From contig NZ_JAOQJE010000012.1 in the NCBI RefSeq assembly GCF_025567315.1, positions 1 through 64,000 on the forward strand: a stretch of DNA of 64,000 nucleotides, given 5' to 3'. Made by a program: the position numbers and the translations under genes. This document shows, piece by piece, positions 8,133 through 15,092 of this stretch. Every line of letters begins with the position of its first letter. The first letter of the stretch is position 1. Below the pieces are notes generated by a model. That model was not told where the DNA came from. It did no database searches and saw nothing but the letters and a program-made list of their open reading frames with translations. Origin of the DNA: Agathobaculum ammoniilyticum (lineage in GTDB: Bacteria > Bacillota > Clostridia > Oscillospirales > Butyricicoccaceae).

Positions 8133-8774
8133 ATGCTGAATAAAGTTATCCTGATAGGGCGCATGACCAGGGATCCCGACCAGCGCGGGAAAGATCCGGA
8201 AAAGCCGATCGCGAGCTTCCGCATCGCGGTGGACCGTGACTACAAGCGTGACGGCGAGCCGGAAGCGGACTTTTTCGACTGCTCGGTGTTCGGCCAGCAG
8301 GCGAAGTTCGTATTACAGTACGGCCGCAAAGGCCGTCTGCTCTGCGTGGTTGGCGCGATCCAGCGCCGCGAATGGCAGGACCAGCAGACCGGCGAGAAGC
8401 GCTCCTCGTTTGAGGTGGTGCGCACCGAGGTGAAGTTTCTGGACAGGAAACCGGAGGACGCCCAGCCGGACGGCGCTGCGCAGCCCGCGGCTGCACCCGC
8501 TCCGGTACCCGTACCAGCAGTTGGATATGCGCCGCAGCAAGCCGTACCCACGGCGCAGGGGTATGCTGTCCCGCCCGCGGTACAGCCGGCAGCGGCACAG
8601 GCGCCCCAGCCGGCGGCCGCGCCTGCGGTAACGGTACAGGCGGCGTCGGCGCTGGGCTACCCGCAGCCGGTGCCCGGCGCTGCGGCGCAGTACCCGACGC
8701 CGGATTTCTCCGGCGTACCGGAAAGCTACGCATGGGGGCCGGGCGGCGTCCCAGCCGGCAACCCGCCGTTCTGA
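8133..8774 (+). CDS. ssb: Single-stranded DNA-binding protein
   Basis: A 213-residue protein with an N-terminal OB-fold (about 1-108) of the bacterial SSB family: LNKVILIGRMTRDP at the start, AVDRDYKRDG, and DFFDCSVFGQQA strands. A long Pro/Ala/Gln-rich linker follows. The tail ends GNPPF, keeping the Pro-Phe end but missing the acidic residues (as in DDDIPF) that recruit partner proteins. It coats single-stranded DNA during element replication or transfer. It starts 22 bases after the AAA+ gene behind AAAAAGGAGG. A strong terminator follows it. It is distinct from the housekeeping SSB by its long linker and altered tip. Confidence 0.9.
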   Translation: MLNKVILIGRMTRDPDQRGKDPEKPIASFRIAVDRDYKRDGEPEADFFDCSVFGQQAKFVLQYGRKGRLLCVVGAIQRREWQDQQTGEKRSSFEVVRTEVKFLDRKPEDAQPDGAAQPAAAPAPVPVPAVGYAPQQAVPTAQGYAVPPAVQPAAAQAPQPAAAPAVTVQAASALGYPQPVPGAAAQYPTPDFSGVPESYAWGPGGVPAGNPPF

Positions 8775-8814
8775 ACGGCAGGCGTGATATGGAGAAACAG
8801 AAGTAAGGCAATAT

Positions 8815-8844
8815 GGAAAAGCAGGGCGTCCGCCCTGCTTTTCC
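8815..8844 (+). terminator. Rho-independent terminator after ssb
   Basis: A 14-bp perfect inverted repeat (GGAAAAGCAGGGCG, 2-base loop, then its complement) with TTTT inside the 3' arm. It lies 40 bases after ssb and before the VWA gene, so expression of the VWA partner may be partly uncoupled from the AAA+ gene. Confidence 0.75.
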
Positions 8845-8867
8845 GCCTGATAGTTTGGAGGCTATGG

Positions 8868-10394
8868 ATGAAATACCGTTTTTCTTCGCTGGATCAGATT
8901 GTAAACTCACCGTTATTCGATCTTACTGCACCGTACCAACGGCCGGAACGTACGGATCGTTGTACCCGTCCGACACGGCTGGAGCGTATGGCGTTCCATG
9001 ACAGCTGCACGGCCAATGGGCTGGATGCTGCCGCACCGCTGCTGGCCGACCTGTTCCATCTGCTCTATGCGTATACATATCGCTGGGGGAGCGAAAAAGA
9101 GCTGTCCCCCAAAGCGCGCCTTGTCTGGGCATATCTGCTGGATGGGCTGCAGGATAACGGGCAGTTTGCCGCCCTGCACCATCTGTGCAGGGGAGAGGAC
9201 AGCGCAGCGATGGAAGCTGCGCGCACAGTGCGGCAGGCGCTTTCCGAAGCGGTACAAGGTATCGACCGGGCGGCGGGCGGACTGCTGCCCGTGCTGGAAC
9301 GGCTGACGCGCCGTCATGATACAGCGGCGGAAAGGCTTTATCATCTGGTGCGGGACGCACAGGCCGATCCGGCCAAGACACCGGAGGCGCTCCGCGCTGC
9401 CGCAGAGACGGCAAGCACGGCGGAGCAGATACGGGCCGTGTCCGGAATGATACGGGATAAGCTGCGCAAACGACAGGTGGAAACAGAAGCGGCGGTGCAT
9501 ACTGCGCTGCAACAGGGCATGGACGCCGCGTCTCTGGCCCGCTATGTCCGGCGGTGCTGGGGAGATGGGACGTCTGAAAATGCTGCGCAGCAAGCGGCCC
9601 ATGACCGCGAGATGCTGGACAGGGTAAAGAGCAATGAGATGCTGCTGGGCGTCACCCGCCAGCTGGGGCGCATGAAGGAGATGCTGTCCGAGCTGCGCAA
9701 GAATGATTATGCGCACGGCCGCGGGGAAAAATATTCGATTATGCGCGGGCGTGACCTGAAAAACCTGCTCTCCGGCGAGCTGGCGCTGCTGGCCTCCCCA
9801 GCAACGACGCCGCTGTTCCTGCGTAAGTACAATGCGAAAGGACTACTGCAATATGCAAAGCGGGAGCGCGTCCACAAAGGGCATGGCGGTATCATTGTCT
9901 GCCTGGATGAGTCCGGCTCCACAAAAGGGGAAAACGCCGAGTGGGGCAAGGCGCTGGCGCTGGCCGTGCAGGATAGCTGCGCGCATGAAGGGCGCAAATT
10001 TGCGCTGGTCCATTTCTCCGGTGCAGGCCAGATACGGACAGACCGGTTCCTGCCGGGGCAGTACACGTCCGCCGACCTGCTATCCGCAGCGGAGCATTTC
10101 TTTGACGGCGGCACGGATTTTGAGACTCCGATCAGGGAGGCCCTGCGGCTGATAAACGAGGAAGAGTTTGAGGACGCGGATATCCTGTTTATCACGGACG
10201 GGAGGCGCTCCATATCCGATGAGCTGGCGGAACAGCTGCGGGATGCAATACAGGACGCACGATGCTCTGTGGTTGGTCTGCTGCTGGATGCCGATGACCC
10301 GGGGATGACGTTCAGCCTGGATAAATTCTGTGAGAAGATATGCAGAGTAAGTGAAATGGAAAGGGAGGAGATGGAAAAGTCGATACTAAATTGA
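8868..10394 (+). CDS. VWA-domain (MIDAS) protein, likely partner of the MoxR-type ATPase
   Basis: A 508-residue protein. The C-terminal VWA domain (from about 342) has a full MIDAS set: DESGS at 347-351, GGTD with its Thr near 415, and ITDGRR with its Asp near 444. The N-terminal 340 residues are helical with an acidic/basic pattern and no signal peptide. This resembles ViaA, the cytoplasmic VWA partner of RavA. The start at 8868 has TGGAGG 6 bases upstream; the open frame from 8784 crosses the terminator and is not used. Together with the ATPase it probably forms a chaperone-like remodelling pair acting in element maintenance or host interaction (inference). Confidence 0.8.
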   Translation: MKYRFSSLDQIVNSPLFDLTAPYQRPERTDRCTRPTRLERMAFHDSCTANGLDAAAPLLADLFHLLYAYTYRWGSEKELSPKARLVWAYLLDGLQDNGQFAALHHLCRGEDSAAMEAARTVRQALSEAVQGIDRAAGGLLPVLERLTRRHDTAAERLYHLVRDAQADPAKTPEALRAAAETASTAEQIRAVSGMIRDKLRKRQVETEAAVHTALQQGMDAASLARYVRRCWGDGTSENAAQQAAHDREMLDRVKSNEMLLGVTRQLGRMKEMLSELRKNDYAHGRGEKYSIMRGRDLKNLLSGELALLASPATTPLFLRKYNAKGLLQYAKRERVHKGHGGIIVCLDESGSTKGENAEWGKALALAVQDSCAHEGRKFALVHFSGAGQIRTDRFLPGQYTSADLLSAAEHFFDGGTDFETPIREALRLINEEEFEDADILFITDGRRSISDELAEQLRDAIQDARCSVVGLLLDADDPGMTFSLDKFCEKICRVSEMEREEMEKSILN

Positions 10395-10712
10395 TAGAAC
10401 GCGATATCGATATTACATTGGGAAGAAAAGTGGCTGTCTATTTAGGCAGCCATTTTCCATTAGCGGTATATCCATAAATGCAAAGAAAACAGATGGACAC
10501 TATCGGCAGGAGACCCCCAAAAATTATTGATCCCATACAAGCATATAAAATGCCTACAAAAGATTAAGGGGAATCTATGCAAAAACTAGCTAACCATCTA
10601 TTCAAAACTACTTGCTGATTAAGGGGGGGGCTTTTGATTTTGCCCACAGGGACATATGATTTGAGCATGAAATTTGAAACTTTATAACAAACGAGGCTAT
10701 TGCTGTATGCAG
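10395..10712. other. AT-rich non-coding stretch with a terminator
   Basis: A 318-base gap between the GC-rich element operon and the convergent flavodoxin-like genes. It holds the terminator at 10426-10458 and a G-run at 10623-10630. Otherwise no gene, tRNA or long repeat is evident. The sharp drop in GC from here marks a composition boundary. Confidence 0.5.
10426..10458 (+). terminator. Terminator of the element operon
   Basis: A hairpin with TGGCTG/CAGCCA arms flanked by AAAA and TTTT, about 30 bases after the VWA gene stop. The symmetrical A and T runs would let it work on both strands. Confidence 0.65.
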
Positions 10713-11330
10713 TTACGCTTCATTATCCCCCTCTACTTGCATCGTACGCATTTGCACCTCGGAAATATGGTTTTTGCTGCCATAAGACAGCCAATACCTG
10801 GTGGAAGCCCGTATAAACATTTTTTTCGTCAGCGGCATGGTAACAGAAAAAGCATCATAGTGGCCAGTGTGTATGGATGACGCCAGTTTTTTGATTTTAT
10901 GCCTGACCAGAAAGGAAAATGGGGTATCCAATATTGCCTCGCCAGAGCCAATACAAAGTGAGGAGCCATACTTCATACTGTTTTTTGCGCAGAAATATTG
11001 CAGGATCGCAAGTGCGGTATGATTCTGCTCCGGCTCTAGAAAACCGCAATTAACAAGGGTGTGGACCCGAAGATTGGCAGGGAGTAAGGCGCGCTCCATC
11101 TCCTGTAGAAAGCGAAGCAATGCTGCAGGTAAAGCATCCGCATACAACGGGAAAACCAGGAGCAGATGGTCGTACCTGCTAAGCTGCGCACAAATCAGAG
11201 TATGCTGACAATCTGTTACAAGATATTCGTCCACGGGTTCTTTCCAATACCTGCGGAATAATGCAGCATATCGCCTGGAATTAGAGCGCGGTGCGCGCGG
11301 ACTGCCGTTTATAATCAGTAACCTGCCCAT
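10713..11330 (-). CDS. Flavodoxin-like NAD(P)H-dependent oxidoreductase
   Basis: A 205-residue protein of the NADPH-dependent FMN reductase / flavodoxin-fold class. The N-terminal RLLIINGSPRAPRSNS is the phosphate-binding loop for FMN; LLLVFPLYADALPAAL is the second flavin loop. It probably reduces flavin, quinone or a nitro/azo substrate in the cytoplasm. Its first 16 bases overlap the end of the upstream flavoprotein gene, so the two are cotranscribed leftward. Composition is more AT-rich than the operon to its left. The substrate cannot be told. Confidence 0.75.
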   Translation of the reverse strand: MGRLLIINGSPRAPRSNSRRYAALFRRYWKEPVDEYLVTDCQHTLICAQLSRYDHLLLVFPLYADALPAALLRFLQEMERALLPANLRVHTLVNCGFLEPEQNHTALAILQYFCAKNSMKYGSSLCIGSGEAILDTPFSFLVRHKIKKLASSIHTGHYDAFSVTMPLTKKMFIRASTRYWLSYGSKNHISEVQMRTMQVEGDNEA

Positions 11331-11830
11331 GCGGATACCTCCTCCAGAATTGTTTCATCCCGCTCTGCCTCGGAGACGAATCGAATCCGGTAGCTTCGGA
11401 AGTTCATGTTATAGGCATTGCGTGCTACTAAAGCGCGGAAAATATCCTGTTCTATCGGCAGGATGTCGCCATATGCAATAATAACAGCAGCTTTTTCAGC
11501 AACGGCACGCTGCACATGGTGTGTCTCGCCGTGGTGTAGACGGATAAATGCCTGCTGAACTGGAATGGATCGTTCCAGCATCTGCTTCATTGGTACGTCA
11601 TAAGAACCGCAATAGACCCGGCTCACATATAGAAGTTGGTCACTGCACGCAATCAGAGGATATATGGCTGCTGCATCATCTCGCAGCACACACCGGCCAG
11701 GTGTTTTCACCCAACAACTAAAGCATCCAAGGCAGCTGCCGATCTGCAACTGGGAGAGATCCACATAAAAGGTTTCTGGCAAGACTGGCAATGTTTCCGG
11801 CAAAGCGGTGTCTGAAAGTAAAAGGTTCAT
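11315..11830 (-). CDS. Flavodoxin-family protein (FMN reductase-like)
   Basis: A 171-residue protein. A CLGCFSCWVKTPGRC segment near residue 34 is the cysteine cluster typical of iron-sulfur-flavoprotein/FMN-reductase relatives, and YVSRVYCGSYDVPMKQMLER matches the second flavin-contact loop. The usual N-terminal GSPR phosphate loop is missing; the chain starts after it, so the gene may be shortened or complemented by its partner at 10713-11330, which has the loop. A decayed XRE-type gene lies upstream. Confidence 0.7.
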   Translation of the reverse strand: MNLLLSDTALPETLPVLPETFYVDLSQLQIGSCLGCFSCWVKTPGRCVLRDDAAAIYPLIACSDQLLYVSRVYCGSYDVPMKQMLERSIPVQQAFIRLHHGETHHVQRAVAEKAAVIIAYGDILPIEQDIFRALVARNAYNMNFRSYRIRFVSEAERDETILEEVSAWAGY

Positions 11831-11929
11831 TGCGGTTATGCCTCCCGTTTGATGTTGTCACGACGGTATTCATTCCGTACGCATAAGCATGACGAATGGC
11901 GACTGGATTGTCTGCCGATAATTGCGATA

Positions 11930-12100
11930 ATTATAGCATAACCAAGATAGAAGTCAAGGTATACCTGGTAGAAGTCTGTCAGTTTGACAAGCTGACGGGC
12001 TGCTTCGCTTGAAGTCGTTCGCTTCATAGCATTCCAAGGTGGATTTGAAAATGCCGGTCCGCTCCGCTGAAACGGACGAGAGGAACTCACAAAAAGAAGA
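11930..12100 (-). pseudogene. Decayed XRE-type helix-turn-helix repressor
   Basis: Two adjacent frames each carry half of an HTH_3 domain. One reads AERTGIFKSTLECYEAND (12067 to about 11990); the other reads AARQLVKLTDFYQVYLDFYLGY (12003-11938). The second half closely matches the intact XRE gene at 12464 (LIKLAEFYGVTIDFLLG). Joining them needs one frameshift near 12000. No complete gene is readable, so I call it a remnant, probably the former regulator of the two flavoprotein genes. Confidence 0.55.
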
Positions 12101-12378
12101 ATCCACCACTAAACTAATTGTTATGTAGTAGAGAGCATCACCGAGACAGATGAAAAGAGCGGTAAGAAAATCAGGTTGGCCGATAAGGGCAACAGTAAAT
12201 ACGCCTTCAAAATCCCGATTTGACTGTAAAAACCAAAGTACGGTTTGAGTAAAGGTCGGAGATCCACAGTTATATCCTTTGGTGAAGTAGATAGAGCTAC
12301 GAAACAAAGATGAAAAATTTTCCCCAAATATTTCAGTCCGCAATGTGAAATCCACCACACGAAATACAAAATCTGGTA
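12101..12378. other. Non-coding stretch, no feature recognised
   Basis: The minus strand has open frames of 80-134 codons here, but they lack ribosome binding sites and one merges into the decayed XRE remnant. I see no convincing gene, RNA or repeat; it may be further decayed sequence. Confidence 0.35.
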
Positions 12379-12416
12379 TTCTAAAATTAGAACGTAGACA
12401 TCAGCCTGATTATACT
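12379..12416 (+). promoter_or_regulatory. XRE gene promoter with overlapping palindromic operator
   Basis: TTAGAA (12387-12392), 18-base spacer, TATACT (12411-12416). A perfect 14-base palindrome TTCTAAAATTAGAA (12379-12392) covers the -35 box, a good candidate for autoregulation by the XRE protein that follows. Confidence 0.5.
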
Positions 12417-12463
12417 CAGTTCTGGCGAGGTAGGTTCCGAAAATAGACAGGAGAGATTAATAT

Positions 12464-12772
12464 ATGAATACGAACTTATCTGTGAAATTAAGGGAATTGA
12501 GATTAACAAATGGGTACAAGCAGAAAGAGGTAGCAAGATATATTGGCGTAAACGAATCGGCAATTTCGGCATATGAAACAAATCTGAGAAAACCAACATA
12601 CGAAAATTTGATAAAGTTAGCAGAGTTTTATGGTGTTACCATTGACTTCCTGCTTGGTGTAGAGAAATACCCGAAGGATATAATAAACAATTTGACTGGG
12701 TGGCGACGCTCTTTTATTAATAATGTTGCAGAGTTACTTTTATATCATGTCAGTGAAATAGATCACAAATAA
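12464..12772 (+). CDS. XRE-family transcriptional regulator
   Basis: A 102-residue protein with a textbook HTH_3 domain at residues 6-66: KLRELRLTNGYKQKEVARYI, VNESAISAYE recognition helix, and LIKLAEFYGVTIDFLLG. The C-terminal 35 residues are a short tail without a peptidase domain. It probably represses genes of the element, including its own through the palindrome at 12379-12392. AGGAGAG precedes the ATG. AT-rich composition fits recent acquisition. Confidence 0.9.
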   Translation: MNTNLSVKLRELRLTNGYKQKEVARYIGVNESAISAYETNLRKPTYENLIKLAEFYGVTIDFLLGVEKYPKDIINNLTGWRRSFINNVAELLLYHVSEIDHK

Positions 12773-13100
12773 TCTTGCGTAGTGGAGGTACTCTTTCTTA
12801 TTGGAATGATACGTGCGCGGGGAGTATCTCCACATATCAAGAAGATTGTCATTCTGTTCCAATACATTTTGTATAGGAATGCATTGGAACAGGCTGATGA
12901 TATACGCAGCCATAGTTGGAATCTACATTCGATTGTGTGAACCTTGAAAAGTAAAGAGCATGGGTGCGTTCCTATGAAGCAAACGCCGGAGAGCCCAGAG
13001 CCGTTAGCATATAAGGGAAGATGGGCAGCGACCATCGGCGGCTTTAATACCGATGGACCCTTTGGGGTAATGAAGTCTATAATTGGGAAGTGACAGAAGG
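12773..13100. other. Non-coding leader between XRE and excisionase-like genes
   Basis: A 328-base gap containing the inverted repeat at 12854-12892 and a weaker hairpin CCATCGG/CCGATGG near 13028-13056. No open frame with a ribosome binding site is evident. It is a plausible place for regulatory sites controlling the recombination genes. Confidence 0.45.
12854..12892. repeat. 39-base inverted repeat
   Basis: CTGTTCCAATACATT is mirrored by AATGCATTGGAACAG with one mismatch and a 9-base centre. There is no T-run after it, so it is more likely a protein-binding dyad or an RNA structure than a terminator. Confidence 0.6.
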
Positions 13101-13346
13101 ATGCCATATCAAAAGAAAACATTTTATCGGCAAATTTTTAGTGATTATCCTGATGCGGTTGGATTTGAGCAGTACAGGCAGATGCTGGGGCTGGGTAAAA
13201 ATAAAGCATATGAGATTCTGCAAAGCGGGAAAATACCATATCGGCGCAATGGAAAGAAGTACATTATAGCAAAAATGCACATTATTGATTACCTATTGGG
13301 ATCGGATGCAGAAACGGGTAGAGAAAACGACAGGAATGATGTATAA
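13101..13346 (+). CDS. Excisionase-like helix-turn-helix protein
   Basis: An 81-residue protein. The core EQYRQMLGLGKNKAYEILQS followed by GKIPYRRNGKKYIIAK is the winged helix-turn-helix seen in excisionase/MerR-like DNA-binding proteins. It lies 50 bases upstream of the integrase gene, the classic xis-int order, so it likely bends DNA at the attachment site and steers excision. The ATG at 13101 is the first sensible start; the site GGGAAG is distant, so the start is uncertain. Confidence 0.75.
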   Translation: MPYQKKTFYRQIFSDYPDAVGFEQYRQMLGLGKNKAYEILQSGKIPYRRNGKKYIIAKMHIIDYLLGSDAETGRENDRNDV

Positions 13347-13396
13347 TAGAGCCGTCAACAATGCGTATGGGGCTGCCTGGAAAGGAGAGTATTATT

Positions 13397-14650
13397 GTGA
13401 CAGCCCGCATATATGAAAAAAGAGGCACTTGGCAGATCGTTTTGATTTATAAGGACGGATCAGGTGCGCGGAAACAAAAATGGATCGATACAGAACTTCC
13501 GATTCGAGGTAATAGCAGACGCGCCAAAAAAATGATGGAGGATGCTATACAGGAATGGAAGCCTGTATTGGAACCCGAGGATCAGGTATTAGAGTCAACG
13601 GCAGTACGCGAAGCAAAAAGAGAGACCCATCAAAACCGTAGGGGACAGTCAGAAAGCGGGATCCTATTCTCAGAATACCTTCTGGATTGGGTGGAGTCCC
13701 GTCGGAATCGGATTCAGCCGACCACGTTTGGGGCATATCAGAAGGATGTGCAAAGCTACATAGCGCCGTATTTTGCGCAAAAAGGCATTCTTGTTGAGCA
13801 GATGACCGACAAAGATATTGCAGACTTTTATCGGTATAAACGGCGTAATGGTGTGTCGGAGAACACACTGCTGCATTACCAGACTGTTCTGAATCAAGCC
13901 CTGCGAAAAGCGGCTCGAGAAAAACTGCTACCGGTTAATCCTTTCGCGGTGCTGGATAAGGATTTAAAGCCAAAGCATGTGCGTTATATTCCACAAACGT
14001 ATGACGAAAATGATTTGCGAAAGATGTTCGCAGCAATGCGCGGTGACCCGATGGCGTTGATTATCCTGATGGATGTGACCTATGGCCTGCGTAGAAGCGA
14101 ATTGCTCGGTCTGAAATGGTCGGCAATCAATTTCAAGGAGAAGAGTATTCACATTTGCTATAAGGTGACAGAGACCTTGATAGATGGGAAGCTGGTATAT
14201 GTAAAGGATAGCCTGCTGAAAAACAAAAGCAGTAACAGGACCTTACCGCTGGTTCCCTCAATCGAAGAAGAATTGTTGAGACTAAAATTTCAACAAAACA
14301 GGAATCGCAAGCTTTATGGCAAAGCATATGAACAAGACGATAGAGATTTTGTTTTTGTGAATGAATGCGGGAAATTGATAAAGCCGGATTATGTATCGCG
14401 GCATTTTCAATGGTTCTTGAAAAAGAACAACCTCAAAAAAATCCGATTCCATGATTTGCGGCATACGTGTGCGACAATGCTATGCCGAAAAAAGATATCG
14501 TTGCAGGAGATTCAAGTCTGGCTGGGACATTCCACTTATCAAACCACAGCGGATATCTACACGCATTTGAATTATACCGATAAAATCGGCACCGCGAATG
14601 CCGCGGCAAGAATAGTTTCTGATGTGCTTGGAAAGGGAGGATCAGAGTGA
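13397..14650 (+). CDS. int: Tyrosine-type site-specific integrase
   Basis: A 417-residue integrase from the GTG at 13397, with AAAGGAG 9 bases upstream. N-terminal arm-binding domain, SAM-like core-binding domain (about 90-190), then the catalytic domain with all active-site residues in place: Arg in GLRRSE (near 232), Lys near 277, HDLRHT (His 352, Arg 355), GHS His 378 and the Tyr nucleophile in DIYTHL near 388. It recombines the element with a tRNA-Leu gene lying 49 bases downstream. It points toward the attachment site as in many integrative conjugative elements. Confidence 0.93.
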   Translation: MTARIYEKRGTWQIVLIYKDGSGARKQKWIDTELPIRGNSRRAKKMMEDAIQEWKPVLEPEDQVLESTAVREAKRETHQNRRGQSESGILFSEYLLDWVESRRNRIQPTTFGAYQKDVQSYIAPYFAQKGILVEQMTDKDIADFYRYKRRNGVSENTLLHYQTVLNQALRKAAREKLLPVNPFAVLDKDLKPKHVRYIPQTYDENDLRKMFAAMRGDPMALIILMDVTYGLRRSELLGLKWSAINFKEKSIHICYKVTETLIDGKLVYVKDSLLKNKSSNRTLPLVPSIEEELLRLKFQQNRNRKLYGKAYEQDDRDFVFVNECGKLIKPDYVSRHFQWFLKKNNLKKIRFHDLRHTCATMLCRKKISLQEIQVWLGHSTYQTTADIYTHLNYTDKIGTANAAARIVSDVLGKGGSE

Positions 14651-14656
14651 GGGAAT

Positions 14657-14685
14657 AAAAAACCTGCGACGGTAACAGTCGCAGG
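14657..14685 (-). terminator. Terminator of the tRNA-Leu gene
   Basis: Read on the minus strand: CCTGCGAC, 7-base loop, GTCGCAGG, then TTTTTTATT. It lies 13 bases beyond the 3' end of the tRNA, in the right place and orientation to end its transcript. Confidence 0.75.
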
Positions 14686-14698
14686 AGTCCTTGGGTGA

Positions 14699-14785
14699 TG
14701 GTGCCGCCAGCGGGAATCGAACCCGCACGCTGAAACCAGCCTCAGATTTTAAGTCTGATACGTCTACCAATTCCGTCATGGCGGC
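14699..14785 (-). tRNA. tRNA-Leu (anticodon TAA), carried by the element
   Basis: 87 bases folding as a complete leucine tRNA: acceptor stem GCCGCCA pairs with TGGCGGC, discriminator A, encoded CCA at 14701-14699; anticodon stem TCAGA/TCTGA around loop CTTAAAA gives anticodon TAA; a long variable arm and GGTTCGATTCC T-arm are present. The neighbouring host tRNA-Leu is broken, so this copy probably replaces it. Its own upstream region offers only a weak promoter (TTGCCA, 18 bases, TATTTT). Confidence 0.92.
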
Positions 14786-14810
14786 ATATGAAAATACATT
14801 TTTGTACGAT

Positions 14811-14890
14811 TTGTTGGCAAAGTGTTGGCAAACACCGAAGTGTTTGCCAACATGCAGGGGACAAAAAGGAGGAAGAAAATTGCCAACATG
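14811..14890. repeat. Cluster of TTGCCAAC sites with a 30-base perfect palindrome
   Basis: The octamer TTGCCAAC occurs four times: as GTTGGCAA at 14813-14820 and 14825-14831, and as TTGCCAAC within 14844-14854 and 14880-14890, the last two extended to TTGCCAACATG. The middle pair forms TGTTGGCAAACAC, CGAA, GTGTTTGCCAACA (14823-14852). Placed between the element's tRNA and the broken host tRNA, these look like integrase or excisionase arm-binding sites. Confidence 0.6.
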
Positions 14891-14983
14891 AAGAATATCC
14901 ACTTGAAAAGATAGGTTTTTATCACAAAAAATAATAAAATTAACAGAATGTTGCATGCTGCATGGTCTGGGATTTGTTTTGAA

Positions 14984-15031
14984 CGCAAGGGATTTTAAGT
15001 CCTCTGCGTCTACCAGTTCCGCCATGGCGGC
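14984..15031 (-). pseudogene. 5' half of the host tRNA-Leu(TAA), broken at the anticodon loop (element junction)
   Basis: Reading leftward from 15031 the sequence is a good tRNA-Leu 5' half: acceptor GCCGCCA, D-arm GGAACTGGTAGACG, then CAGAGGACTTAAAATC at the anticodon. After this the 3' anticodon stem no longer pairs, and no variable arm, T-arm or acceptor 3' strand follows. The 11 bases GATTTTAAGTC are shared with the intact element tRNA. This is the expected right attachment junction. Confidence 0.75.
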
Positions 15032-15044
15032 ATGCATCGTTGTT

Positions 15045-15073
15045 ATTATAGCAGACCGGACGCGGCCTGTCAA
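15045..15073 (-). promoter_or_regulatory. Consensus promoter of the broken host tRNA-Leu
   Basis: Minus strand: TTGACA (15073-15068), 17-base spacer, TATAAT (15050-15045), a perfect sigma-A match, ending 13 bases before the tRNA 5' end. Transcription from here now runs through the junction toward the element-borne tRNA-Leu at 14785. Confidence 0.85.
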
Positions 15074-15092
15074 ACAGGCGGGGCGGCGAAAG

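Noticed and set aside
12121..12369. 82- and 134-codon minus-strand frames upstream of the decayed XRE gene
   Set aside because: No ribosome binding site, no recognisable domain, and one merges into a frame-shifted remnant; treated as non-coding.
14984..15031. A second functional tRNA-Leu
   Set aside because: Only the 5' half is present; the 3' anticodon stem, variable arm, T-arm and acceptor 3' strand are missing.
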